From Candidatus Kaiserbacteria bacterium (GTDB lineage: Bacteria > Patescibacteriota > Minisyncoccia > Phycocordibacterales > UBA918): DNA of 7,514 nucleotides. Where the stretch lies: the NCBI GenBank assembly GCA_020428895.1, contig JAGQLZ010000055.1, positions 1 through 7,514 of the forward strand. Reading direction: 5' to 3'. This document shows positions 1-5,986 of the stretch, in pieces (position 1 is the first letter of the stretch; every line of letters begins with the position of its first letter). The notes beneath the pieces are model-generated. The model was not told where the DNA came from, made no database searches, and saw only the letters and a program-made list of their open reading frames with translations. Both the position numbers and the translations under genes were made by a program.

Positions 1-204
1 ACCGAGCCCACTAAAAAAATAAGCTCTTATATTCATCCCGTTATTGGTGTTCCTGAGTACCTATACTTTGAAGACGTATTAATTCCTTTTTTGGAAGAAA
101 AATTTATTGTTCACAAAGTTTACCGATCCCACAAACACGTGTCTAAAGGCAAAGCCAGAAAACGCCGGACTATTTCTGTATACGTTGAAAAAGACTACCA
201 TTAG
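1..204 (+). CDS. 3' end of an unidentified protein (67 residues visible)
   Basis: The reading frame is open from the first base and ends at TAG (202-204), so only the C-terminal 67 residues are visible and the start lies outside the window. The visible part has an aromatic and proline-rich stretch (IHPVIGVPEYLYFEDV), then a short helix (IPFLEEKF), then two probable beta strands (FIVHKVYR and RTISVYVEK) separated by a very basic turn (SKGKARKRR). A final beta hairpin with an aromatic or basic edge is what Rossmann-type SAM-dependent methyltransferases often end with, but no catalytic or SAM motif is in view, so this is only a guess. The basic turn would also suit nucleic-acid contact. The gene converges on the small membrane-protein gene and their stop codons overlap. 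I do not recognise the family. Confidence 0.65.
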   Translation, partial: TEPTKKISSYIHPVIGVPEYLYFEDVLIPFLEEKFIVHKVYRSHKHVSKGKARKRRTISVYVEKDYH

Positions 205-461
205 AGATCTAGTGGCTTAGGGTACTCCATGCCGTAGTCATTACCCATCACCTCTATATCTTCTTCTTCAATTTGCGGAGACAATGAATCAGTTTCCTCA
301 TCCTCTTCCACATTTGAATCAACTGGCAACTCTTCATTAACATTAGCAGTGTTAGATTCTGTAATTACTGGAGCTTCGGCTTTATTGCTTCCGCCAACTG
401 CTAAGTACAGAAAACAAAATACCGCCAAAACTAACAAAATGTAAATTATTTTGTTTAACAT
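201..461 (-). CDS. Small membrane-anchored protein with acidic tail
   Basis: Hypothetical protein of 86 residues if translation starts at the ATG at 461-459. A GTG at 488-486 in the same frame would add nine residues. I prefer the ATG because the hydrophobic segment then follows directly (MLNKIIYILLVLAVFCFLYL), because AAAGAG lies about a dozen bases upstream, and because the GTG has no ribosome site. Residues 4-20 form one membrane span or uncleaved signal anchor with a Lys before it. The remaining ~60 residues are soluble, probably disordered, and strongly acidic, with runs such as EEDEETD and EEED. This predicts a tail outside the membrane. The cysteine in the span does not sit in a good lipobox. 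The gene lies about 80 bases after the hydroxyacid dehydrogenase on the same strand with no hairpin between them, so they may be co-transcribed. No family is recognised. Confidence 0.6.
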   Translation of the reverse strand: MLNKIIYILLVLAVFCFLYLAVGGSNKAEAPVITESNTANVNEELPVDSNVEEDEETDSLSPQIEEEDIEVMGNDYGMEYPKPLDL

Positions 462-539
462 AAACAAATAGTACCGCTCTTTAGCCACTGTTGTCTATAG
501 AGAGTATTAGAAAATATACAAAAATAACTTATAGCCTGA

Positions 540-1514
540 CTATTTAACTTCAACAACGTTTGCTGGTGTCTGTCCATTTATGAAATCAATGATATTTTGA
601 GAAGCCATGCTGGACATCTTGTCACGGGTTTCTTGGCTAGCTGATGCGATATGAGGAGTTAAAATAACGTTATCTAATTCTGACAATCCTGGCTTTAACG
701 CTGGCTCATCTTCAAACACATCTAAGGCTGCTCCCCGTATAGTTTTATTTCTCAAAGCTTCCACTAAAGCCACTTCATCAACTACTGGACCGCGAGAAGT
801 ATTAATAAGATACGCACTGTCTTTCATGGCTGCAAACTCGGCTGTGCTAAACAGATGTTTTGTAGACTCAAGTAATGGTACATGGATGGAAATTACATCA
901 GCTGATTTAAGAAGTTCATGAAGAGTTGAATGATATTGGCATGGTACTTCAGCTTCCAATTTTTCTGATTGTTTAATATCGGTATAGCAAACATTCATGC
1001 CTAACCCAAATTTAGCTCGCTTAGCCACACCAGAACCAATTCGACCTGCTCCGACAATACCTAAAGTTTTACCCTGTAAATCACTTCCTAAAAGCAACTG
1101 TGGTGCCCAGCCTTCGTACTTACCTGCCCGAGTAAATCTATCTGCTTCAGAGATACGTTTAGCAATAGCCAACATCATAGAGAAAGCAAATTCAGACACT
1201 GTATCATCCAGTACTCCGGGTGTATTAGTGATGACAACTCCTCGTTCTGTAGCAGCTGACACATCAATGTTGTTATAGCCAACTGCATAGTTAGCAATTA
1301 TTTTTGCAGTTGGTACTGCATCCATAAATTCTCCATCAATAGTGTCGGTTAACAAACTGAGAACAGCTTCATATGGTTTGGCTGATACTGCTTGATGAAG
1401 TTCTTCTTTGGTTAAAACTCCGTCTTTTTCACTAACATCAACTTCATGACCTGCTTCACGCAGCATATCAATACCAACTGGCGGGATAGCCCGCGTAACA
1501 TAAATGAGTGCCAT
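540..1514 (-). CDS. D-2-hydroxyacid dehydrogenase, glyoxylate/hydroxypyruvate reductase type
   Basis: This 324-residue cytoplasmic enzyme has the full architecture of the D-isomer-specific 2-hydroxyacid dehydrogenases. The substrate domain includes NYAVGYNNIDV (75-85), the signature of the glyoxylate reductase branch. It is followed by GWAPQLLLGSDLQGKTLGIV and the Rossmann loop GAGRIG (155-160). The catalytic triad is visible as Arg241 (NTSRGPVVDE), Glu270 (DVFEDEP) and His288 (TPHIAS). These positions have the numbering I recall for archaeal glyoxylate reductases. Asp179, at the end of the second Rossmann strand (VCYTDI), predicts NADH rather than NADPH preference. The likely reaction is reduction of glyoxylate or hydroxypyruvate to glycolate or glycerate, but substrates in this family cannot be fixed from sequence, and phosphoglycerate dehydrogenase or another 2-ketoacid reductase is possible. 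There is no C-terminal ACT domain, which argues against a regulated SerA. No Shine-Dalgarno site precedes the ATG. The gene has its own promoter just after the argS terminator. Confidence 0.93.
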   Translation of the reverse strand: MALIYVTRAIPPVGIDMLREAGHEVDVSEKDGVLTKEELHQAVSAKPYEAVLSLLTDTIDGEFMDAVPTAKIIANYAVGYNNIDVSAATERGVVITNTPGVLDDTVSEFAFSMMLAIAKRISEADRFTRAGKYEGWAPQLLLGSDLQGKTLGIVGAGRIGSGVAKRAKFGLGMNVCYTDIKQSEKLEAEVPCQYHSTLHELLKSADVISIHVPLLESTKHLFSTAEFAAMKDSAYLINTSRGPVVDEVALVEALRNKTIRGAALDVFEDEPALKPGLSELDNVILTPHIASASQETRDKMSSMASQNIIDFINGQTPANVVEVK

Positions 1515-1538
1515 ATAATTTTATTACTTGTTTATGAA

Positions 1539-1569
1539 ATTATAACATTGAAGAGACGGTGATTATCAA
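1539..1569 (-). promoter_or_regulatory. Promoter for the hydroxyacid dehydrogenase gene
   Basis: Read on the minus strand there is a consensus -10 box TATAAT (1544-1539) preceded by TG one base upstream (TGTTATAAT), an extended -10. A -35-like TTGATA lies at 1569-1564. The spacer is 19 bases, longer than ideal, but extended -10 promoters tolerate this. The start codon lies 24 bases downstream of the -10, giving a predicted leader of roughly 17 bases with no ribosome-binding site. The -35 box sits in the T-rich tail of the argS terminator. Confidence 0.6.
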
Positions 1570-1572
1570 AAT

Positions 1573-1614
1573 AAAGTATGGCCGGCTGGAAAGTTTTCCA
1601 GCCGGCCATACTTT
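1573..1614 (-). terminator. Intrinsic terminator of argS
   Basis: A perfect inverted repeat pairs 1573-1591 with 1596-1614 (about 19 base pairs, core GGCCGGCTGG/CCAGCCGGCC) around a tiny loop. It starts 12 bases after the argS stop. On the minus strand the stem is followed by a T-rich tail (TACTTTATTTTG), while the plus-strand side is not T-rich, so it acts mainly for argS. Confidence 0.9.
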
Positions 1615-1625
1615 GAAATAAATCA

Positions 1626-3392
1626 CTAAACTCTATCCAAAGTTTCAATACCTAATATCTCTAAACCATTTTTTATAGTTACTGCTACTGCTTTTGCCAA
1701 AGCTAATCTGTAAGCTTCTTTTTCGCTTCCATCAACTAAAGTTTCATTACCATACCAAGAGTTAAAGGCTGACGATAAATCCAATAAATACTGCGCAATA
1801 TGATGAACAGACAAATCTTTCTGAGATCTTTTAATTATTTCTGGGTAAAACATTAAAATCTTGCGTAAATCTCCACCAGTTGTCAAATCGGCACTAAAAC
1901 TATCTGAAACGTTCTCACCTTTGGATAACACTGACAAAATTCTGGCGTAAGTATACATTACATAAATTCCCGAAGCCCCAGATATTTCAACTGACTGATC
2001 AGGATCAAAAACTATTTCTTGAGTACGGTCTGCTTTTAGTAAGCTAAACTTAACCGCCCCAATCGCTAACTGTTCTGAATTATCTACATCACTAACTTTT
2101 GCTTGAGCTTTAATTTTTTCTTTTACTGTATCTATTAAGTCATCAATCAAAAGTACCGTACCGGCTCTAGATGACATTTTTTTAAAACCCCCATCATCAT
2201 CTTTAAGACCAACGTATCCATAAGAAACGTGTGAATAATCTGACACCTCACCAATTCCCAACTGCTCACACACTGCAAATAATTGCTTCATAGCTAGTGA
2301 CTGTTCTGGACCAATTACCCAAAGCAAGCGATCGGCCGAAAACTTATCACGTTTTTTGGCAGTTAAAGCGATATCTTGGGTTATATAAAGTGAGGTACCA
2401 TCTTTTTTAAGTAAAATAGTATCAGGTATTCCATACTTTTCTTCAAGATCAGTCAGGACCGCTCCATCCTCAAGTTTTTTAAAGATTCCTTTCTCAAGAC
2501 CCAACTCTACGTAAGATTTGCCTTCTTGATAATGTTCATGCTCATGCCAAACATTATCCCAATAACTACCAAGTCTATTTAAAGTACGTTCCATTCCTTC
2601 ATATGCATAAGTTAAAACAAAGGACCATAATTCATGAACTTTCTTATCTCCCGCTTCCCACTGCACTACCATTTCACGAATAATTCCCTCGACCGACTGG
2701 TCTTTTTTAATCTCTTCACCAGCGTGTACGTAACATTCAGTTACAAACACATCTGGTAGCATTGATTTTTCCTCTGGTGTATACCAAGCTGTTTTATCTT
2801 CTATCCATTTATCAATACTAATTTCTGTAGACTGATCTTTTCTCATTAAAGATAAATACCCCCACATTAACTTTGCTATAGCGATACCTCGATTATTATC
2901 AATAGCATCACTAATAACTTCTGCTCCGTTAGCTTTGAGTAGTCGTACCAAACCCATTCCTACCAGATTATTTCTAAGATGACCAAGGTGCATGGCCTTG
3001 TTTGGATTTGGTGAAGTGTGCTCAATTACCCACTTTTGACCAGCCAGATCATCGTTTTTACCATAATTATTACCTAGAGACAGGATTTCTTTTATTAAAT
3101 CTCTATAAAATTCAGCTGAAAAAGTGACATTGATAAAACCTGGAGTAGCAATTTCTGTCTTTTCAAGATAACTTAATTCACTTTCTTTAAGAGCTTCTGT
3201 TATGAATTCCGCCAGTTCCATAGGTGGTTTACCAAGTTCTTTAGAGTAACGCATCGCTACATTACAAACCACATCACCAAACTCAAAATCTGACGGCTTG
3301 TCTATTACCACTAGTGGTTTTTGGATTCCTAATCCTGAAAGAATATGACTAATTGCCGCTTCAAGATTTTGAATTTTTTGCTCGGTATTCAT
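1626..3392 (-). CDS. argS: Arginyl-tRNA synthetase
   Basis: Class I aminoacyl-tRNA synthetase that charges tRNA-Arg with arginine using ATP, in the cytoplasm. At 588 residues it is complete and near the usual length for the family. The N-terminal additional domain specific to ArgRS, which contacts the tRNA D-loop, is recognisable from FEFGDVVCNVAMRYSKELGK (36-54). The catalytic core carries SPNPNKAMHLGH with the HIGH-type motif HLGH at 135-138. The KMSKS-type loop is KKMSSRAG (404-411), an ArgRS form in which Lys is followed by MSSR. DGTSLYITQDIALT (331-344) is another conserved core segment. The C-terminal DALR anticodon-binding domain includes YVMYTYARI (477-485) and ends with the usual ArgRS-like pattern (AVAVTIKNGLEILGIETLDRV region, 568-588). 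It stands alone in its transcription unit, between two terminators. No Shine-Dalgarno site is visible. A weak -10 (GATACT, 3407-3402) lies only 9 bases from the ATG, which would give an almost leaderless message. Confidence 0.98.
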   Translation of the reverse strand: MNTEQKIQNLEAAISHILSGLGIQKPLVVIDKPSDFEFGDVVCNVAMRYSKELGKPPMELAEFITEALKESELSYLEKTEIATPGFINVTFSAEFYRDLIKEILSLGNNYGKNDDLAGQKWVIEHTSPNPNKAMHLGHLRNNLVGMGLVRLLKANGAEVISDAIDNNRGIAIAKLMWGYLSLMRKDQSTEISIDKWIEDKTAWYTPEEKSMLPDVFVTECYVHAGEEIKKDQSVEGIIREMVVQWEAGDKKVHELWSFVLTYAYEGMERTLNRLGSYWDNVWHEHEHYQEGKSYVELGLEKGIFKKLEDGAVLTDLEEKYGIPDTILLKKDGTSLYITQDIALTAKKRDKFSADRLLWVIGPEQSLAMKQLFAVCEQLGIGEVSDYSHVSYGYVGLKDDDGGFKKMSSRAGTVLLIDDLIDTVKEKIKAQAKVSDVDNSEQLAIGAVKFSLLKADRTQEIVFDPDQSVEISGASGIYVMYTYARILSVLSKGENVSDSFSADLTTGGDLRKILMFYPEIIKRSQKDLSVHHIAQYLLDLSSAFNSWYGNETLVDGSEKEAYRLALAKAVAVTIKNGLEILGIETLDRV

Positions 3393-3442
3393 GCAGACTA
3401 GAGTATCAAATTTAATGTGATAACAAAAGCTTTAAAAATATT

Positions 3443-3474
3443 TATGGCCCGTTTGCTGCGGCAAACGGGCCATA
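3443..3474 (-). terminator. Intrinsic terminator of the ClpP-like gene
   Basis: A 14-base-pair perfect stem pairs 3443-3456 with 3461-3474 (TATGGCCCGTTTGC and its complement) with a four-base loop. It begins 5 bases after the stop codon of the ClpP-like gene. The minus-strand tail ATAAATATTTTTAAAG is T-rich. The plus-strand side is not, so it works for the minus-strand gene and insulates argS, whose start lies 50 bases further on. Confidence 0.9.
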
Positions 3475-3479
3475 TCCTC

Positions 3480-4082
3480 TTAACACTCCCTATCAGGATA
3501 GATAGACAGAAACTCTTCACGAGTTATATTAATAAGTCGCTCATCTGGGAGTAACCCCTCAAGACTTTTACGCAATTCTGGATGAACGCTATCAAGTAAT
3601 TTCTCGGTTGTCTTTTCGGAAACCACTCTTTCTCCAGAATATTTACAAACTTGACGAACGGCCGTGTGAAAAGTTAGAACTTTAATGCTTTCATCAATGC
3701 AAACATTATCTATATCTACATTTGCTACCAGCCAAGCACAACCACTTCTACAAAATTTAGTTATTTCAATTTGATTGACTATTTTTGCTAATGCTTCGAT
3801 TGAACTAACTAGCCCACCCGGTGACGAAAGTCGTATACGTTCACGACCTTTTACGGCATCAAGCATAGCTTGATCCATTAGTCCGGACACAGTCGGTACC
3901 TTTCCCGTTTCAGCGCTCATTGATAGGTTAACCTTTACCGGAGGACAGTTATAAGTATCCCGATTACTTATAGAAATAACTGAATCCTGTGCTTTGCCTA
4001 TGTTAGATCCCATTATAAATAGGGTTTCATAGACAATAATCATCGTTATCAGAAAAAAACGACGACCTATTGTGAACAACAT
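3480..4082 (-). CDS. Exported ClpP-fold serine-protease-like protein
   Basis: A 200-residue protein with a signal peptide: GRR at 6-8, a hydrophobic run at about 9-24, and a plausible signal-peptidase I site after GKA (29-31), so it should act outside the cytoplasm. The mature part resembles the small exported relatives of the ClpP/crotonase fold (COG3904-like). A strand plus glycine turn RLSSPGG (84-90) precedes a helix. The presumed nucleophile Ser113 lies in FCRSGCAWL, and the presumed base His139 in LTFHTA. I see no certain third catalytic Asp. Six cysteines remain in the mature chain (46, 111, 115, 128, 146, 200), including the pair flanking Ser113, so disulfides are likely. A good ribosome site, GAGGTG (4092-4087), lies just before the ATG and fixes the start. 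The gene is a single unit, divergent from the zinc-ribbon gene. Its substrate is unknown, and proteolysis itself is inferred. Confidence 0.8.
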   Translation of the reverse strand: MLFTIGRRFFLITMIIVYETLFIMGSNIGKAQDSVISISNRDTYNCPPVKVNLSMSAETGKVPTVSGLMDQAMLDAVKGRERIRLSSPGGLVSSIEALAKIVNQIEITKFCRSGCAWLVANVDIDNVCIDESIKVLTFHTAVRQVCKYSGERVVSEKTTEKLLDSVHPELRKSLEGLLPDERLINITREEFLSIYPDREC

Positions 4083-4086
4083 CTAA

Positions 4087-4115
4087 CACCTCTTGTTTCT
4101 TTTCTAAAAACAAGA
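4087..4115 (-). promoter_or_regulatory. Ribosome site and adjoining hairpin of the ClpP-like gene
   Basis: The leader carries the strongest Shine-Dalgarno site in the window, GAGGTG at 4092-4087, four bases from the ATG. Directly upstream, an 8-base-pair AT-rich inverted repeat (4091-4098 with 4108-4115, TCTTGTTT/AAACAAGA) takes the first two bases of that site into its stem. It could mildly mask the site or serve as a temperature-sensitive element. The weak stem makes any function uncertain. Confidence 0.45.
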
Positions 4116-4170
4116 TGCCCGAAAAATTGATTTTTTGCAAGATATTATCCCTACCTAACCAAACGTAAGG

Positions 4171-4176
4171 TATACT
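4171..4176 (+). promoter_or_regulatory. Probable -10 box of the zinc-ribbon gene
   Basis: TATACT matches the -10 consensus in 5 of 6 positions and lies 34 bases before the ATG of the zinc-ribbon gene, within the 128-base gap to the divergent ClpP-like gene. No convincing -35 sits at the usual spacing. The rest of the gap contains the ClpP-like leader and nothing else I can identify. Confidence 0.45.
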
Positions 4177-4210
4177 GTATTTCAATAAATAAGATTAAAG
4201 TAGTAAATGT

Positions 4211-4603
4211 ATGCATCAAGGAAATTGGAAATGTAGTAAATGTGGAGGGACAATAACCGAGCTACCTTTTGAACCTCGAAGTGAAGCTGGTTTAACTTGT
4301 CGTGAGTGTTATTTTAAAGAAAAAAATGGCACAACTGGTGGAGTTGCCGAAGGCACTCCAGTCGTTAGTGGTGAACTAGACGACCGAGATGTACCACCGT
4401 TTGATCCTAACAAAGTATCGCCAGTTGACGAACCGCAAGGAGATGACGGTTTAGACACCACACCAACAACTGGAGAAAAACCAAGATTCACTGGTGACTG
4501 GAAGTGTTCTGGTTGTGGTGGAGATATTAACTCCCTACCTTTCCAGCCTCGCAATACTGAGAATTTAAAATGTTTGGATTGTTTTAAAAAAAGTAAAGGG
4601 TAA
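4211..4603 (+). CDS. Tandem zinc-ribbon protein (two CxxC-x18-CxxC modules)
   Basis: A 130-residue soluble protein made of two copies of one small zinc-binding module joined by a linker. Module 1 uses Cys8/Cys11 and Cys30/Cys33; module 2 uses Cys99/Cys102 and Cys121/Cys124. Both have 18 residues between the CxxC pairs and share the pattern WKCSxCGG...LPFxPR...LxCxxC. Over the 29 aligned residues (5-33 against 96-124) I count 16 identities, so the gene arose by internal duplication. The linker (about 36-95) is acidic and rich in Gly, Pro, Asp and Thr, hence probably disordered. Such short zinc ribbons often bind nucleic acid or act as protein adaptors, but no specific function can be assigned. 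No Shine-Dalgarno site is evident before the ATG. The last 54 coding bases recur inverted at the right end of the window, indicating a second copy of the gene. Confidence 0.85.
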   Translation: MHQGNWKCSKCGGTITELPFEPRSEAGLTCRECYFKEKNGTTGGVAEGTPVVSGELDDRDVPPFDPNKVSPVDEPQGDDGLDTTPTTGEKPRFTGDWKCSGCGGDINSLPFQPRNTENLKCLDCFKKSKG

Positions 4604-4655
4604 TATATGATTTTAAAAGGCCGGATGCTATCGCTTCCGGCCTTTTAAAATCAAC
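4549..4655 (+). repeat. Inverted repeat, left copy
   Basis: This 107-base stretch is the reverse complement of 7408-7514 with three mismatches (4626, 4648 and 4649). It covers the last 17 codons and stop of the zinc-ribbon gene plus its terminator. The run 4549-4625 (77 bases) is exact. Homology stops at 4656, just beyond the terminator. Confidence 0.97.
4608..4653. terminator. Bidirectional terminator between zinc-ribbon and ATP-grasp genes
   Basis: An 18-base-pair perfect stem pairs 4608-4625 with 4636-4653, with GGCCGGA/TCCGGCC next to a 10-base loop and AAAA/TTTT runs at the outer end. It lies between two converging genes, 4 bases after the zinc-ribbon stop and 13 bases from the ATP-grasp stop. 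A and T runs on both sides allow it to stop transcription from either direction. Confidence 0.9.
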
Positions 4656-4666
4656 CCCTTTGTAAA

Positions 4667-5971
4667 CTAATTTTCTCTCAAGTACCCCCAAGTATGCAGT
4701 TTGTCACTGTCTTCATACCAGCGATCTCCGATATCTTTCCGGTAGTACATATTAGGAATTAGTATATTTTGGATACGTGAGTAAGCCTGTTTCTGTGCTT
4801 CACGCATAGTAGATCCTTGACCAGATACTACTAACGCCACACCAGCCGAACCAGTTACTAGCCATTCATTATTTACTAACTTTACATCTTCTATATGAAC
4901 TCCATCATAAATTGGTTTTTTGAAAACAATCGTGGCATCTTTTGAGTAAGTGTCAAAAGTTTTTTTATCTCCAAATGGATACGGTGGCACTACCAAACGT
5001 ACTCCTACCTGAAAACCTTTTTTAACCTTAATGTCTTGATCGTCTCCACTAGCCAAATTATAGAAGAAGTCCGCTAGCGACATCGCCAAACCATCACTTT
5101 GAATCTGAATAGTTGGATATCCAAATCTAGCCGTAAACTCAAGCGGATAAATACCTTGGCTATTAACTATGCAATTCAAATCAATATAACCAACATAACC
5201 CTCTTCCGCTAACTTACTTTCCATCTTTTTTAAAGTAGCGTTGAACAATCTATTGGACTTACTCCAAAACATCGATGTACCCATCTCTCCGGTGGCTGGG
5301 CCAATATCACCAGGAAAAAGTTTTTTGTGTTCAAAGTTGATATTAATTGGTTCCAAAAACTTATGACCATTAAAGAAAGCGCCTACACCAACCTCTACTC
5401 CAGTCACTCGGTTCTGTAATTGAAAAACTTTAATAGTGTCACTCCATACCCGTTTGTAGGCCTCAAGTACTCTTACTACATCACTACCATCGTCTTCTAC
5501 TCCAACAAATAAAAGTCTTTTAATATTTTGAGCCTCTCCACTTGGTTTAATAACGTATTTACGAGGATTTTCTTTAACAAAAGTAATAGCGTCATCAAAG
5601 TTTGTAAACTCTTTGTAATTGAGAATGGATATTCCGGCTTTTTTTAATTCATCCTGACCAAATGAACGATCGTCTTCTAATCTATCAGTGTAAGGTGTAC
5701 CGCCAATAACCAACTTCCCTTTCTTCCTTAGAGCATCAGCTTTTGTCCCATGTCCTTCCACATCGTCAAATACTATTATGTCCGCCCAGTCTACATGCGG
5801 TTCCCATTTTTCAACCTTAGGAACAAAGCCATCGCCAGTATTTTTTTCAGATTCACTTTCAATCCAGTACCTTACTTCATGGCCTTCCTTTACGATTTTT
5901 CGAGCACAATCAATATGTAATGCGCTTGATGAAACAAACAGATAATTACGTTTTGTAGTTTCTAAATTCAT
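4667..5971 (-). CDS. PurD-like ATP-grasp ligase of unknown substrate
   Basis: A 434-residue ATP-grasp enzyme homologous over its full length to phosphoribosylamine-glycine ligase (PurD). Matching segments, in order, are the ATP-binding strand YVIKPSGEA (Lys142), GPATGEMGTS (224-233, equivalent to PurD PNTGGMG), Asp264 and LEFTARFGYP (277-286, equivalent to PurD EFNVRFGDP). The end, IPNMYYRKDIGDRWY, resembles PurD FPGMxYRxDIG. Key departures: the N-terminal GSGGREHA-type loop that holds the phosphoribosylamine phosphate is absent (the chain reads YLFVSSSALHID), the metal-ligand Asn after Glu278 is Thr280, and the Asp of GDP is Tyr285. ATP-dependent carboxylate-amine ligation is likely, but of a different substrate. 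It is the second gene of an operon with the acyltransferase 15 bases upstream. Its ribosome site AGGAG (5988-5984) overlaps the upstream stop and lies 12 bases from this ATG. Canonical PurD remains possible but less likely, and no other purine gene is present. Confidence 0.85.
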   Translation of the reverse strand: MNLETTKRNYLFVSSSALHIDCARKIVKEGHEVRYWIESESEKNTGDGFVPKVEKWEPHVDWADIIVFDDVEGHGTKADALRKKGKLVIGGTPYTDRLEDDRSFGQDELKKAGISILNYKEFTNFDDAITFVKENPRKYVIKPSGEAQNIKRLLFVGVEDDGSDVVRVLEAYKRVWSDTIKVFQLQNRVTGVEVGVGAFFNGHKFLEPININFEHKKLFPGDIGPATGEMGTSMFWSKSNRLFNATLKKMESKLAEEGYVGYIDLNCIVNSQGIYPLEFTARFGYPTIQIQSDGLAMSLADFFYNLASGDDQDIKVKKGFQVGVRLVVPPYPFGDKKTFDTYSKDATIVFKKPIYDGVHIEDVKLVNNEWLVTGSAGVALVVSGQGSTMREAQKQAYSRIQNILIPNMYYRKDIGDRWYEDSDKLHTWGYLREN

Positions 5972-5976
5972 ACCAT
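5968..5976 (-). promoter_or_regulatory. Two-codon minigene overlapping the ATP-grasp start
   Basis: Read on the minus strand, ATG GTA TGA starts at 5976, exactly 7 bases after AGGAG (5988-5984), the ideal spacing. Its TGA shares four bases with the true start (ATGA, 5971-5968). The true ATG is 12 bases from the same ribosome site, a poor distance. Terminating ribosomes could restart at the overlapping ATG, coupling or tuning expression of the ligase. It could equally be a chance ATG. Confidence 0.4.
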
Positions 5977-5986
5977 AATTATACTC

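Noticed and set aside
997..1278. Plus-strand open frame of 93 codons inside the hydroxyacid dehydrogenase
   Set aside because: It lies opposite the NAD-binding core of a well-conserved enzyme and resembles no protein family.
4083..4210. RNA gene or riboswitch in the largest intergenic gap
   Set aside because: The gap is 128 bases, AT-rich, and accounted for by a leader, a weak hairpin and a -10 box; no tRNA fold, conserved aptamer core or GC-rich structure is visible.
4309..4554. Minus-strand open frame of 81 codons inside the zinc-ribbon gene
   Set aside because: It is antisense to a gene with clear CxxC motifs, is low-complexity (Ser, Pro, Gly), and has no ribosome site.
1573..4653. GGCCGG-core hairpins as a dispersed mobile repeat family
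   Set aside because: Each sits directly after a stop codon with a T-rich tail, and stems differ in sequence apart from the duplicated pair, so they are terminators.
4667..5971. Straightforward annotation as purD
   Set aside because: The phosphoribosylamine loop and some metal-site residues are missing and no purine genes are adjacent, so the symbol is withheld.
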